Assembly: GCA_025716815.1 (NCBI GenBank)
Contig: JAIXMN010000008.1
Coordinates: 186,001 to 250,000 of the forward strand
Origin: Dichotomocladium elegans
Taxonomy: Eukaryota > Mucoromycota > Mucoromycetes > Mucorales > Lichtheimiaceae
Direction of reading: 5' to 3'
Length of the DNA stretch: 64,000 bases
The notes below the pieces were generated by a model that was not told the origin of the DNA, ran no database searches, and saw only the letters and a list, made by a program, of their open reading frames with translations. Positions 23,801 to 36,400 of the stretch are shown here, piece by piece (the first letter of the stretch is position 1; each line of letters starts with the position of its first letter). The position numbers and the translations under genes were made by a program.

Positions 23801-26800
23801 AAGAGTGTGTCCACATCCAGCAGTTCTTCCCTCTTGATCGTATACTTCAAACTTGGACCAAAATTGTTCAGTGGGGTTCAGTTCTGGAGAGCACGGCGGG
23901 AGATAAACACAGTTGTAGCGACGTTCAGTAGGAGGCAGTTAATGGTTTTTGATGTGTCGGTGCGTGTTGACCATAACCAGATAGTAGCATCTGAATTCAA
24001 GGTGCTTTTCCACGATGCCCATTCTATGCTATAAAAACTTCAAATAATAGTTACTCATTGTTCTTATAGCCTTACCATGTCGTTCTTGTTTTTCCTTTTC
24101 TTGGATTGCTTGGCTGTTGGTTTTTTGATCAAGGGATTTAGGCAGCCATAGTCACCGTCTTTCCCACCATTTTTTTTATCCCAACTCCCGTCCTCTTTTA
24201 CCCTCTCTATGGTTTACACTGCATTGTCATCAAATCCATAAAAATCTGTGTTTTATTCATGTCATGTGTTGTGGAGTGGGGAATATGAGGTAGAATGTGG
24301 ACTATGCTACTATATTATCAAAGAGGATGGGTCAAATGGGGTATTCCAATATCGTGATGACATACCACGAGCTTTGTTGCGAGACTTGTCAATGAGAGCA
24401 TAAAAGTCGGAGATGGGAATCACACAACCGCCATCGATACTAGTTGATTCAACATTGATATTAGTGTCGATAGCATTGCAATGGTTCCAAAGCAGTGATA
24501 GTGTTGGATAACATATCAAGGTTCTTGAGAGAGGCGAACGAATGAAGCCTACGTATATTGTCATTGGTTATAATTGCCCGCCTCTCACCGATTTCGCAAC
24601 CTCGTTTTTCATGGGTACAATATCATTCTTTTTCTCCCATATAAAGATCAACCACGCTGATCCAGAGTGAAGACCTCATGGGTGCTGATGTTTTCATTCT
24701 GAGGAGAAATTGGAATTGAGGATGGATCAACATCTTTACCCGCGAGCTCACCAATAAATACTTTGCGCTCTCGAACATCCTCAGCTTGTTCTTCTATTGC
24801 TTGTTATATAGGCTCTGCGCCAGCAAACCCGGCATCCAAATGTATTACCGTTACTTGTATCGTTACTAGTTTTTTTGGGTATCACCAATAGTACGATACG
24901 GGTGATGGTTTGCGTTTTTATGCTTGAACCTTATTCATGTGCGAATTTAGGCCAATATAAACAAAGATGACGCATAATAACAGTTTCCTATTTTGTTCTC
25001 CAGGTCGAGCGTGACACAGTAATTGCTGAAGCGCAGTGACCAAAGCTCGCGAAGGTGCGAGAAGAGCGGATAGAGACGCACAAGGTTTCGTGGGCGGAGA
25101 GCTTAAAAAGTTCAGAATGGTGCCACGACGATCAGGTATCTGATGAATCTGGGTAGACTTAGCAGCGAACGGAGGGGCAATAGTTACAGTCACGGAGAGC
25201 CTGGTATATAATATCTCACCGCTTTGAAGTATGGTACTGTACCAGAAACAACGCAAAATTGGTACGATGCGGATGTTTCGTGGATGGTCTCCTCGGGAGC
25301 GATCACTATAAAAATCCGAGAGAATGTTTGACGCGAATCTCACATGAGAAGGAAGGAACACGAGTCAAATCGGACGGCCAAAGAAAGGCAGCCCATCATT
25401 TCTGCGTTAAATTACAATACATGAGATTAAGTTGGTATACAGAAGAATCCTTGTTCAACCGCGTCTAATAAATGAGGACAGGTGCTCGGCCTACTTTCTT
25501 CGCCAAAAGAAGCATTATCATCCTTTGGAAATGCCCACTTGCTCTTTTTCGTGTATAGTATTGTGGGATTCTCAAGCAAGATTTTACGATGACTAATGTG
25601 GAGATGGTTCGCAAGGTTGTTTTTTTTTGCTCTTGTTTTCGGTACTGTAACTACAGAAAAACGCCCATCCTTAGATCATATATCCGATGTTTCATATTGG
25701 TGTGGAATCCGGGACTCAGTAAAACAGTTCAGTTATTTCTATAATGTCGGTCGCGTCTCATCAGCGAAACCAGTCAAGTCGCTCTTCGACCTTTGTTATG
25801 GTGTTCCTGTTTATATATAGGCTGGAACCGACCCTGTCTAGCGACACGCTGTAGTCGTTCTCCACACACAAACTGATGGGGCATCGCGTTGCATATTTTC
25901 AGGTCCTCAAATCCCCGAGGAATTCCTCCCTCGATTATTCTAGAACAACAGAAGAGATCTGGTCGAGGCATTCTAAATTAACTTTCTTATGACCTTCATT
26001 GAGAACACATGGACGACATCTTAAAAATACTATCAGTGTTTTTTCGTACTATAATTCCGATCATTGTACTGAACATACACGTATCCCCAGTAGCTTCTGC
26101 GTTTCAGGCATAAGCTTGAAATGCCTAACCTTATCTTACGTTGTATACCCAGACCTCCATCCTGCTTCATTCATACGAATTGAAGCCAGAGCTCGATATA
26201 TGGGAAAAATATGTAGGAGCAGATATCATACTGTATAGCGAACATTCGGTATAACGGTTTAATGTCCAGTAGACATGCATGACAAACAGAGATATCTTTA
26301 ACCAAGGTTCAGAAGAAGTAGATCTGTGTTTATACGGCAACGCTACCCCAATTAGAAAGCAAGTTCAGCATTCTTGCTAACTGGGCTAAGGAGCAATCTA
26401 AACTCGAAAAGGGTCGTAGTATTACTACGATCAACGACATCCTTAATATGGGTACAGGCTGATCGGGTCTGACCTCTATCAGGCAGGTCCATCCATGGAT
26501 GCTCGAAATCCGAGAACTTTGACCAATAAAAATGCGTAAACATACCTCTGTTTTATTGCTTTGTGGGCAAAATCAACTATTTCCTATACCGAAAATTGCG
26601 TGCCCACGAAATGCGTAGATGCAGGCTTCATTCAGTACAGCGAAATTTAGGTTTAACGGTATTTGTTATAAAGAGTGCTGACTGTACTGTGCAATCAACG
26701 CTCGATTTCCAGCACATATCCGTTCTAGTTCGCCAAGGCTTCCCCCAGGCCTACTACTTGCGTCGCGAAACTGTGAAGCTTTTGCTGGTTTCGATAGACA

Positions 26801-27268
26801 GAAGCAGCTATTATTTGAAAACGATCGCGATGATCCAATTTGTGTTACCGGTAGCCAGTTTGCTACGCAGTGGCATTGGGGCCTACGGTGTATCGAGTGC
26901 TGGCTGACTGTATCCTCCCGCGTAACAAACAATCTCAGAGTTGCTCAAGCAAGATACTAGGTGAATATATACGGTGTGAGAACAAATGGCATCGACAGAG
27001 TATATTTCCTCATCACCGACATAGTCTTCTCGATGGCATGGCCCTGTCCATCGTAGCGAAAAATATCGCTTACACCTTTCCGATTGTAATATGTGTATAG
27101 GCAAAATCCCCAAAGCTGGGTACTTTTTAAAGAGACGGGTTTGCGACAGCGGTATTTCGGTGTATGTGCAAAGATTTTTGGGGAAATGGTGTATAAATCC
27201 AGTATCCCATGCCCACCCCCCCTTTTTTTTTTCTTCCTGCATCATCTTTCTTCTTCTTTTCCCTTTCC
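20836..27268. other. 6.4-kb gene desert with transposon remnant
   Basis: No intact gene is visible. The one interpretable element is the Tc1/mariner transposase remnant near 23.8 kb. Many frames are interrupted, and open stretches stay under about 150 codons without recognisable domains. Around 26.36-26.94 kb on + a patchy frame (ANWAKEQSKLEKG..., later DDPICVTGSQFATQWHW) looks protein-like but is full of stops; it may be another dead element. The final 200 bp before 27269 are pyrimidine-rich and should be the GATA-factor leader. Confidence 0.5.
23770..24260 (-). mobile_element. Decayed Tc1/mariner-type (DDE_3) transposase
   Basis: On the minus strand, 23920 down to about 23860 reads YNCVYLPPCSPELNPTEQFW, the hallmark C-terminal block of Tc1/mariner DDE transposases (PYSPDLNPIE-like, containing the second catalytic region). 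About 30 residues before it, another frame has YLVMVNTHRHIKN, matching the usual VMDNAxIH motif with the catalytic Asp apparently replaced by Val. Frames shift and stops intervene (stop codons near 24190 and 24210 on the minus strand), so it is non-functional. Terminal inverted repeats and the N-terminal HTH region were not identified. Confidence 0.7.
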
Positions 27269-28288
27269 ATGTACTCGAACGTCCATCATCCCGACTATTA
27301 CCTTCCGGATGATGCCGTTACCAGCACGCCTACTCCTCTCGCCGCTTTCCACACCGCGTTTTCCTCTCCTCTATGCCTCTCGCCCTTTTCCAGCTCGCCC
27401 ACCCTTGGCTCGGTCCCTATCGACATGTCCGCTCTAGACCTGGTGCCTCAGGACATGTCGCTGCTCCATCATCAGACACTCTCATACCCTACAACTCCCG
27501 GGCCTGATTATCACGCATCCCTGACTACCGGTCTTTTCAACGAGTGGATGCAGAAAGATGATGATTTCTGGATGATGGTAAATGACTTCCCGTTTATCCC
27601 GGGCACTACATCATCCTTGCCGCAGTTGCATACGCACCCGCCGCTTTCTCCCCAACGTTCCTTTATTCCAGAACCAGCAGCATCGCACGTCCATCCGCTT
27701 CAGACAATCGCAACCTTCGCTTTTTCGCCCATTCCGGAGCCATTCGAGCATAATGCGATCAAACAAGACATAGGCGACGACAACGAAGATGAGAAGCAAA
27801 AGGAGTCGCGGCGGTGCGACGTCCAGACGTCATCTCCACTTTGGCATGCTACGACAACAGACAGGGATAGCTGCGATGATGATGAAAATATCGAGAGCGA
27901 AGACGGCGCGGGAGATGACAATGACAGCGATCCTGATTGGTCGCTTGACGAGATGACACTATCTTCTGCTGGACAGCACGTGCGCCGCAAGGAATCGTTA
28001 GCGACCAAGAAAAAGACGGCATCAGCAGCCAATCGCCACCCACCATCCGGCCACAGTGCCAATCTAGCCAATAACACCGATGGGGCCATCCACTGCACAA
28101 ATTGCGCCACGACCAACACCCCTTTGTGGCGGCGGAACTCCAATGGTGAGCCGCTCTGCAACGCATGTGGCCTGTTCTTCAAGCTTCACGGCACCGTTCG
28201 GCCATTGAGCCTAAAAACGGATACTATAAGGAAACGTAACAGACCCAGACACGAACCCCCTAGACGCCGTAGACAGCGCCGCGCATAG
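27269..28288 (+). CDS. GATA-type zinc-finger transcription factor
   Basis: Intronless gene of 339 residues from the ATG at 27269; an earlier in-frame Met at 27209 would add only a Phe-rich, UTR-like stretch. One GATA zinc finger near the C-terminus (residues about 276-300) has C-x2-C-x17-C-x2-C spacing: CTNC, TPLWRRN and CNACG, followed by [19 protein letters not shown] and a strongly basic tail ([18 protein letters not shown]). The x17 loop and the sequence after the second cysteine pair match fungal GATA factors for nitrogen, light or siderophore control. The rest is acidic and Ser/Pro-rich with DDEN-type runs (residues about 170-230), probably activation regions. The target pathway cannot be set from one finger alone; a PAS domain is absent, so it is not a WC-1-type photoreceptor. 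Confidence 0.9.
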   Translation: MYSNVHHPDYYLPDDAVTSTPTPLAAFHTAFSSPLCLSPFSSSPTLGSVPIDMSALDLVPQDMSLLHHQTLSYPTTPGPDYHASLTTGLFNEWMQKDDDFWMMVNDFPFIPGTTSSLPQLHTHPPLSPQRSFIPEPAASHVHPLQTIATFAFSPIPEPFEHNAIKQDIGDDNEDEKQKESRRCDVQTSSPLWHATTTDRDSCDDDENIESEDGAGDDNDSDPDWSLDEMTLSSAGQHVRRKESLATKKKTASAANRHPPSGHSANLANNTDGAIHCTNCATTNTPLWRRNSNGEPLCNACGLFFKLHGTVRPLSLKTDTIRKRNRPRHEPPRRRRQRRA

Positions 28289-28515
28289 GGCGAACAAGAA
28301 GAGGAAAAACAACATATACACCCAATCCCCTCCTCCTTCCGCACCATACAGCAGACCCCTTCTTCTTTCCCGCACATAGTTTCTTCTTTTACACCCGCAT
28401 TTCGCACACAAGACCAAGTTATTCTCATTTATATGTAGCCAATCAGGAGCGACAGAAATGTCGGGTTTTTCATGCAAAAAATGCCGAAGATGGACTTCTA
28501 TGATACAGTTTTATA

Positions 28516-30146
28516 TTAATCGCGCTTCACCGCATCATCTGATTCCAATGGTGCTGGTATCTTTTCCTCGGAAGACACAGAAGGAGCAGCAATCGTTGCC
28601 ATCTCCTCTGCTTCAAATATAATTGTCGAGTCGGCAGACCGCGACGAGGCCGCCATGGTGGTGAGGTCACCAGGAGTCGAGGGGTTTGCAGATGGACCTG
28701 CAGCGGATGATTTTGTCGAAAGCCGCATGTCCAATGCCTTCAAGGCAAGCGTCCTAAAAGGATAAAAACAACGCGCCCCACCCACTGGATTGGCATCGCC
28801 GCGTCTCATTTGCTCCATCCTGGTCATTGGGTACTTACCGCCGTCGCTCGGCTTCCGCGCGTGCACTACCCGGCAGAGGCGATGGCGAAGACCGGATGCC
28901 ACCCACCTGGGATTCCAGGTCGTACGCATAGTTCCGCGGTGCAGGCTTGCAAACACCAAGCCGGACAAAGAAGCCGTAGACAATGTTCGACACGAAGCCA
29001 ATCACAGGGCTTTTCAGAGCATCATACATCAATCATTTAACCCGGTTGGTTGGTTAGGGGAAACCTTACTTACTGCAGGAATTCAGGGAAGAAGGTGACC
29101 AGTGCAAAGGCTTCGCTGTGGTCCCCCGAATACCGTCCTGATATTTGAAAAACCGAATGTAGATCCATCCAATCACCCATCCAATATTGACGAGATTGTA
29201 AAACACGAGTGCCTGGAAAAGAATAAGGCATACAATGCTCACGGCTGTCGCGACACCAATCAAGTTCTGGGTGACATGTCAGCATTTCAACATCAGTACC
29301 TGCGCGCGCACACCCCCCCACACACGCCACAGTCATCGAGATAATAGCATCTGTATGTACCTTGATGCGAATCGACACTGCGTTGCCCAGCAACGAAATT
29401 TTATGTTCCGGAATGAGGTGTTTGAACGCCACGAGGAATGCGGAAAACACGCCAGCCATGCCATTAATTTGAATCTCGTATCTTGCCGCGGCCGCCCCAA
29501 AGAGAGAAGATGGTCAATGTCCCGCAGCAAAGCAAAACAAAACCCCCCCTCTCTCTCACCCTTCTGCCTTGGAAACTACTTACAGAAACTTGCTATCGCC
29601 CGACACGTAAAATGTCGCAACGATGCCAATCCATGTCACAACATTCGAAAGCGTTGCTGAGATTACAACGTATTTGAGCAATTCCCGACTGCCCCAAGCA
29701 CGCTCGAGATACTTTCCACATAGAAGAAGGACAAGTACGCTTCCAAAAAGCTAAGGTAGGCATTGCCGGTTTGATACATTAGCGTTCGGTTGAATGCAAA
29801 AAAAATGGCATGATCGATTTCTTTTTACCGAAAACACATTGTCTTCATAAAAAGCCGCTGTTAGAAATGTCCAGGGATTATACATGGCGCTTTTTTTTTT
29901 TGGATGGCATCATCAATACACATGTTATGAACGCGGTGTGAGGCTTGCTTACAGGCCAGGCAGGATGCCGATGAAGGGACATCCGCTGAAGGCGATGTCG
30001 TCTGGATTTTCTGCAGATGCCTGAGCTCGATAAGTGTAGATATAGCTCGAACATGAGAGCACAACAAGCGTCGTTACAAGTGCCTTGGTCAGTGCTGGTA
30101 TATTTGATAAGGCAGACTTGAATGTCTGGGATGTTGCCATGGCCAT
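28516..30146 (-). CDS. TMEM115-like rhomboid-fold Golgi membrane protein
   Basis: Multi-exon membrane protein resembling TMEM115/PL6 (DUF1751 rhomboid-like pseudoproteases; Golgi in animals, role in retrograde traffic). The minus strand from 30146 gives MAMATSQTFKSALSNIPALT and a first hydrophobic helix, then an exon ending SGCPFIGILPG. Exon fragments follow near 29880-29840 (the STLGLFLG-like region is not fully resolved), LFGSVLVLLLCGKYLERAWG (near 29750-29690), NGMAGVFSAFLVAFKHLIPEHKI (near 29470-29395), NLIGVATAVSIVCLILFQALVFY, and TFFPEFLQ-YVISPVIGFVSNIVYGFFVRLG. The cytosolic tail is Ser/Ala-rich and ends at 28516. The HLIPEHKI segment and the FFPE block near the last helix are what I recognise from the family. 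Exon edges in 29.8-30.1 kb are approximate. Confidence 0.8.
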
Positions 30147-32778
30147 GTTTGGAAAAGGGGGAAAAAAAGGGTCACTCGAAGTTTAACTTTTTTAAATTCC
30201 TCTCTTGTGCTCTTGCTCTTGGCTTTTGCTCTGCTCTGCCCTGTCCTGCCCTGCCCTGTCTCTGCTCTGCTCTTGTTTCCCTGTGCTTAGCTTGGCCCTT
30301 TTTTTTTTTTCCCCTGTCGGTGCCTCATTCAGAATATCCGAAAAAGGTCGCGGAGCCCCAAAATTGGGGAAATGCTCAATAAAGTAGAAAATATTTAACA
30401 ATCAGGCCATCCTCGTTCGTCGCAACCTGCACGTCTTGACAACCAAACACACGCCCTTTCGCCCCATTTTTCCCAAAACACAATTTGTAATGCAGTAGCG
30501 ATACCAATATTCTGTGCCACGGCGGGAATTGTTCAGTCCCAAGCTACGCACGAAGACGGACATTGGCTCCCATCTTTTATTCTCATTGGCTTGTGGAACG
30601 TGTCTCCGAATGGATGGTAGCCGACGGGTACTATAGATATCTATAAAGGCTCCTTTGTTCCTGTCCGGCTGCTCAAAGAGAACAAGAAGAGCGATTAAGT
30701 TCATGACCGTTACACAAAGTAAATGCTAATGGCTTCGAGGTCAGTCGTAAATGACATGCCTTCGTGGGACGCAACTTGACGGTACTTGGACGTTGATGCA
30801 TAGCATGTTACAAGTGACAACCCGAGTCCTTTTTTTTTGTCAGGATGATTATATACTATCGCGATCGCCCTCAGACGAAATGCCCATCCGCAGTAGTAAA
30901 GGAAAAGGCAGCTTGTGTATTTGTATGAAGGAAGGCATATAGAGGATTCTTTAAATTATGTTCCTTGCCTGTCCGGTTTTGCTTTCAGTTGCCCTAAACG
31001 CGTTGCTCTTCCATCCAATGCAATTTTCTGGCGTACGCGTTTTGCTCTGGATGCATGGGGGGGGTGGGGAGAATGCAGCAATAGAACGAAGCTACCTTTC
31101 ATACATCCCAATAAATATATATTGTGCGGCGGCTTGTGCCCATCTCAGATACTGTTTACGCGGAAGGATATTTATTCGACATACACGGAAGACACCCAAG
31201 ATGCAGCTGGTCCTTGCGGCAGCGAAGCCTCAGACCCTTGAATGACCTATTCCTCAGTCGCCAGATTACGCATTCAGTAGCTATATATTATCGAAAATAG
31301 TTCGCTGAGAGTGCACCAAATCTCTGGACTAGTCATTTGGTCTTTTGCACTGACCAAGTGCGACTTTGGTATGGAGACCACCGTCTCACGCATATGCATG
31401 AAGATAATACGGAACTGGGGAGAGAGCTAGCCTAAGAATAATTTTGCATGGTCGACTTAACAATGAACCAGTCAAAGATGTGTGCGCATGTTTTGGCATG
31501 AGAGGGTCCGGAAACACTGTACCCACGCAAGTATATATGAATGCCATATCTACTAACCCAGCTTCCTCCTTGATGTCCCATCCAAGTCATCGCTGGAAAT
31601 TTCTATCACCTATAGGCACAGCAACAACGAGTGTTGCTCTTGTTGTCATAGGAGAGCACGATTTGCACGGAGATCCATATCACCGTCTTATATTTCTTGA
31701 CGATTAATTAATAATGGTCAGAGGCATAGCATTCCCGTCAAGCTGTTCAACGAGGACACGGACATACTTCAAATTATGACGTCGATGCACAGCGGTACCG
31801 TGATATATCTATATTCGCTAAAAACTTCTGGAACAATTGAGATATGCTGGTGATCACCAACGTAGATCCACCCGCCTAAAGTTTGTTGATAAAAAAAAAA
31901 AGATACCATATTGGTTTCCCTTTTCTTCTTTCACACTGTGCGCTTATCTACCCTCTCATTAGCATCCCTTTGGCAATCGCCATCTTTCCTTTCCTTAATA
32001 TCGATGAGCGCTACGCTGCAACTACCGGTTTACTATACAGAAATTGACCTCAGCCAATGAGCAAGCATGGCTCGAGATCATTTTTTTTTTATTATGGGAA
32101 CCCGCTATGTTTTGCCTGTGTCCGTGTGTAACCTGATCAGGCTGGTTGGCCCCGGCTTCCATTCAACGCCTCCCGAGCATGTTCTTTATTTGCCCCCATA
32201 GGTGGCCTTGCTGAGATGATGACCGATTCGGAACGAGCCCATGAGTATGCATTCAGACACAACTCTTTCTCGACCCATTGCCTTAACACGAGTCGCTTCC
32301 CTCTTGCCCCGGCCGAGAACAGTTTGCAAAGACTCGTCTTAATGAGCGGTTGGTCTGAACACGGCCACGGGGCCGCAAGGTTCGCCCCACAGTCCATATC
32401 AGTATGGATCGGTGACGCCACAGACATCTCATGCTGCGAAGCACACAGCGTCAACGCCACCGCAATCTTTGCCTCGAGGCCCATCCTTCCGAACCGATCC
32501 GCCCACGATCATTGGCTCGGCAGCACCATGGTAACCTAAAAAAAAAAAAAGACACAAATAATATCTATACATGGGCAGGGGGCGCATGGCTAAACCTATC
32601 TCTTTCTCCACCCAGGTCATTTTTCCCACTCTGCGAGATTTGCCGCCTCTGATAGCATTGGGGGGGGGAGGGCAAACCAGGGGATCTCCGCGTATCCTCT
32701 TTTCGGGATTTGACCATGCACGCCCCGGATACTTTAGACCGCACTCGCCTACCTTCATAAAGAACGCCTTCCTCACAC
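30147..32778. other. Gene-poor region
   Basis: 2.6 kb upstream of the TMEM115-like gene. The first 250 bp are C/T-rich with CTCTGC/CCTGCC short repeats (30200-30290), probably promoter. Beyond that I see only short open frames, a T-run near 32082-32092 and an A-run near 32539-32550. No domain, RNA gene or repeat family could be supported. Confidence 0.45.
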
Positions 32779-32874
32779 ATGGAGCAGCGGCCCTCGCCAC
32801 CCGGTCAATTTGACATACCCCAAACTCTCATCCATGGAGTGGCGTCGAGTTTAAACACTTCTGCAGCAGCACAC

Positions 32875-32906
<32 letters not shown>

Positions 32907-33408
32907 CACCATGACAAAGTCAGCATTATTGCTGCTGCTGCTGTTGCAGGGGCTCAGATATGCCTTGCACAAACACCGTCCGCCTAAAAAGCCGCCAAGT
33001 TTCCGAAACTCACATGCGTCTCTGCCACCCACATCATCGTTGATGATGAATCTTGGTCGTCGCCATGCGGGCCCCGGTCCACCGCCCACCACAGATACAT
33101 ACTGCTACTGTTGCTGCTGCATTCTCAGCACCCATCAACACAACAGCGTCAGGTCCTATGGCAGCTGTTCAGATCACACCGCCAACAGCAACTCATCCCA
33201 GCGGAAAAAAAAAGACAACATCTCCCGATGGCTGCTACGACTGCAACCGCTGCTGGCAATCAAGCTGAGACTGCATCCAGTCCATGATCAAGCCAAGTAT
33301 CCACACATTCATATTCTCTTCCCCTTCGCCCCTTCCCATCTCCTCCTTACGCCTGATCCATTATTCCTTCGATCACACGCAGAGTATATATATATATATA
33401 TTGTGTAG
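32779..33408 (+). CDS. Doubtful Q-rich ORF
   Basis: An open frame of 209 codons begins MEQRPSPPGQFDIPQTLIHG and runs into a polyglutamine block made of CAG/CAA codons (about 32868-32910), then a polyleucine stretch from the inverse CTG run. The first 35 residues look protein-like; the remainder is low complexity and could be non-coding. An overlapping frame (about 33100-33200) reads ATVAAAFSAPINTTASG, so a spliced, frame-switching gene is possible, but I could not build one. The 3' end lies just upstream of the exportin stop on the other strand. Confidence 0.3.
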
Positions 33409-33495
33409 GACTCCATCGTATGAAACAAACGCATGGTGCAGTCCGATTACAGCAGCTTTTGATATATATTGTTCCGTCTTGATGCTTTTTTTTTT

Positions 33496-36400
33496 TCAGT
33501 AAGCTGCTGCAGTAGCACTACCAGCATTCGCCGCATTCACTGTTGGGCTCGTGAGGCTCTGTGGAAGCGTCATCAGTGACGTAGGGACCAGCACGACATT
33601 ATTCATCACCAATTCCCGGCGGAACCCAGATACATTCTGAGAGAAGCGTTCGCGGTCCTTGGCCGTCAGCGTCCATCCAATACCCTCAAGGAGATTACTC
33701 AGTGCCTAGTGAACCATCAATATTTCCACTCATTCGATCAGAAAAATAACACAATCGCCGGTTTTACCTTCGCAACAAACTCGCGCCGTTCCGGAAGTTG
33801 TTGGCTAAGAACTTGGCCCGTATATTCCACAGCATACTACAGATTTACACCCACCAATATATCCATCGTCAGTCATATAAAAACAACATGAAAGGTAAAG
33901 AGAGAAGAGTATATATATTATTATCTCTGCTTGTCATTACCTCACGCTGCAGAAGCATAAGCACATATAAAGGCCGTGAAAGCGACCATTGTTCCTGATT
34001 ATCGTCAAACAGGATGAGATTGAACACCGTGACCAGCATAGACGGTAGGATATTCGAGAACTGCGCAAGGTATCCCATGAGCCAGTGCGTTGCAGGTGCT
34101 TGCTTGGAGGTAGGCGAACGGCGTGCTTCGAGAGACGTTGAAGCCAGCGGTACCCTGCCCGGTTCCGCCTGAATGATGGCCTGTCTCAGGTTCTCTTTCT
34201 CAGTCTCGCGCACCATGAAACTACAGATGTTGTCGATGGCACTGCAGGCATGAGACCGAACATATGGCGCCGTCGATTCGACTCCCTGCTCCAGCGCATG
34301 CATGATATATAAGAAAGTGTTCGGCTCCAGCGATGGCAGTGCAGTCAGCTGCTCTTTCGTAAAATCATCTAGCATTGCAATGCACGCCTTTGCCAGTTTC
34401 GGAAATTCCTAGATAACATGAACGTCAAACCGATGGATGACATACAACACACATGCGGTAAATTATGTATGTGTTTTTTTACCATAAGATCATTGAGTGG
34501 AATGTTCAGCATCAGCTGGAACATCATATGAAACGCTTCATTAATCGCCTTATCTTGGTAGAGCCAGAATACGCCAAAGTTGATGTATCGCCCACCTAGA
34601 CACCGGGAAAGGATATTGAAGCATATCGACATTCCTTTATATCTGCGTATATATACATATACATAGCACCATCATTATTCTTTGTCACTCTACAATGAAG
34701 GGAAAACCTACTTGTATGGGTATTTATCGTTTGCGTTGCTGACCTCGTGCTCGAGAATGTGTCGGCCATATGTCGATATCACGCGGCTCGCGTCGCGGAA
34801 TAGCAGAATTCCGTTGGGTGATGAGATCTCAAAGTTGAGTCGCTGGCTTCGATTGAAGACAAAGTCAGCGAAGAACTTGAGAACAGTATTGACCACCGGG
34901 TCGGGCGACCAAGCTTCAATAGCACGTAGCAGTACAGGCATGTAGTCGGGGTAGAACCAATTGAAGAAAAGCATGTAGTCCCGGCGACTCTGGATGGGCT
35001 GGATGAACCCTCGAAGGTCACGGAAGATGTCCTGTAAAGCACGCTAAGGGATTTTTGAATCAGATTGCGTATAAACACTCCATTTTGTTGCTACTGCATA
35101 CTCGGACACCAGGTTGACGGAACGCCTCGACGCTATCAAGCGCTTCAATAGGCTCCAAACGCAGTTCGAATGGTCTCATGAATGCATAAAATTCACGCTC
35201 ACAGTTGTCTTCTGCAAAAAGGACCTTGCAGAGTGTTTGATAGTATAGCATGCGATTCTGTTGCTGCTTCTCGCTTTCGAGAAAACGAAAGTCGCTCGAT
35301 GTGTGGTTCTGGAGGATAAGTCGCATCGTCTCAATTTTGCGCAGATTCTTCAACGAGCTGTAACCGCTAGCAAGTTCGTTGAAGAGTTCCAAAGTTCTTC
35401 GGATGACTGCCTCGTTGTGTGCCCAGCATTGAAGGTTTGTGACTCTATCAATTTCGGATATTGAGTTAGCACCTTCTTCGCATTGAGGTCGTCAGTACAA
35501 ACATTTTCTGCATCACAACATTAAGCATCATGATTTGATCGCTTATGCCAAACATCTCAGTTGGTTTCGTATATACCTAAGCGCAATTTCTTGTAAGTTT
35601 GATATGTGTTTCTTTCGATGGGACGTGTTACCGATTTTCCTGATGATTCGCCAATATATGATTTTTTAAATTGCAGGAAAAAGTAAACAAAAGCCATGTC
35701 AAGCTTTTGATTTAAAAAGGACGTCCCATGTTGACTCTGAATTGTCTGATTAACATTCATTAGCTGCAATACTTTGCTCGTCAGTTCGCCGTCAATCGAA
35801 TCCAGCTCGTCCGAGCTCAAGAAAGCCTAAGAAAATGCGAGGTCAAACTCTTAAGAATACATCATCTCCTTTCCACACCCCTTACCGGACGACTGCCAAG
35901 AAAGACAGCAGCTATGTAGACCAGCCAAGCAAATTTGGTTTCAATTATGTCCAAGGCATCTTTGAATGCCTCGTTTGATGCTATGCCAGAATTTGCCTGT
36001 GTGATGATCTCCTATAGGAACATTCAATACGAAATATACCAAAAATAAGTTATCCTTATAGGTATGTACCTCATATTGTAAGGCTATCGGATTAAAGATT
36101 GAAGCGAAAGCGGCAGATGATTCCTCATATTTACACCGAGCGATCTGGCCAAGCATACCGAGTGTCTCGACAAGTGACTCTTCATTGTCCAATGGATCTA
36201 GTGCGGGTATTTTAATCTAGATATGTGCATTTCTTCCTGGCGGAAATAGCTATACCATCAAGCATTTCTTCCATTCGGGCGGTGACGGAGTCAACGTTCG
36301 TTGAAATATAAACCCGGGTGATCTTGAAGGTATATCATTAAGCAATCCTTTCATCTTCGGGTCTATTACAAACCTCTACGGTGATCTCCTTCAGCTTTCG

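Noticed and set aside
23325..24910. Possible terminal inverted repeats (CACCGTATAAAGTGAC and the complement of ATACGGGTG) around the Tc1 remnant
   Set aside because: Only about 8 bases match after a gap, which is within chance for this AT-rich sequence.
24918..25361. 147-codon minus-strand open frame in the gene desert
   Set aside because: Starts and ends without supporting signals; not matched to the Tc1 transposase or any family I know.
26352..26940. Protein-like patches on + strand (ANWAKEQSKLEKG, ICVTGSQFATQWHW)
   Set aside because: Many in-frame stops and no recognised motif; could be a dead element but cannot be assigned.
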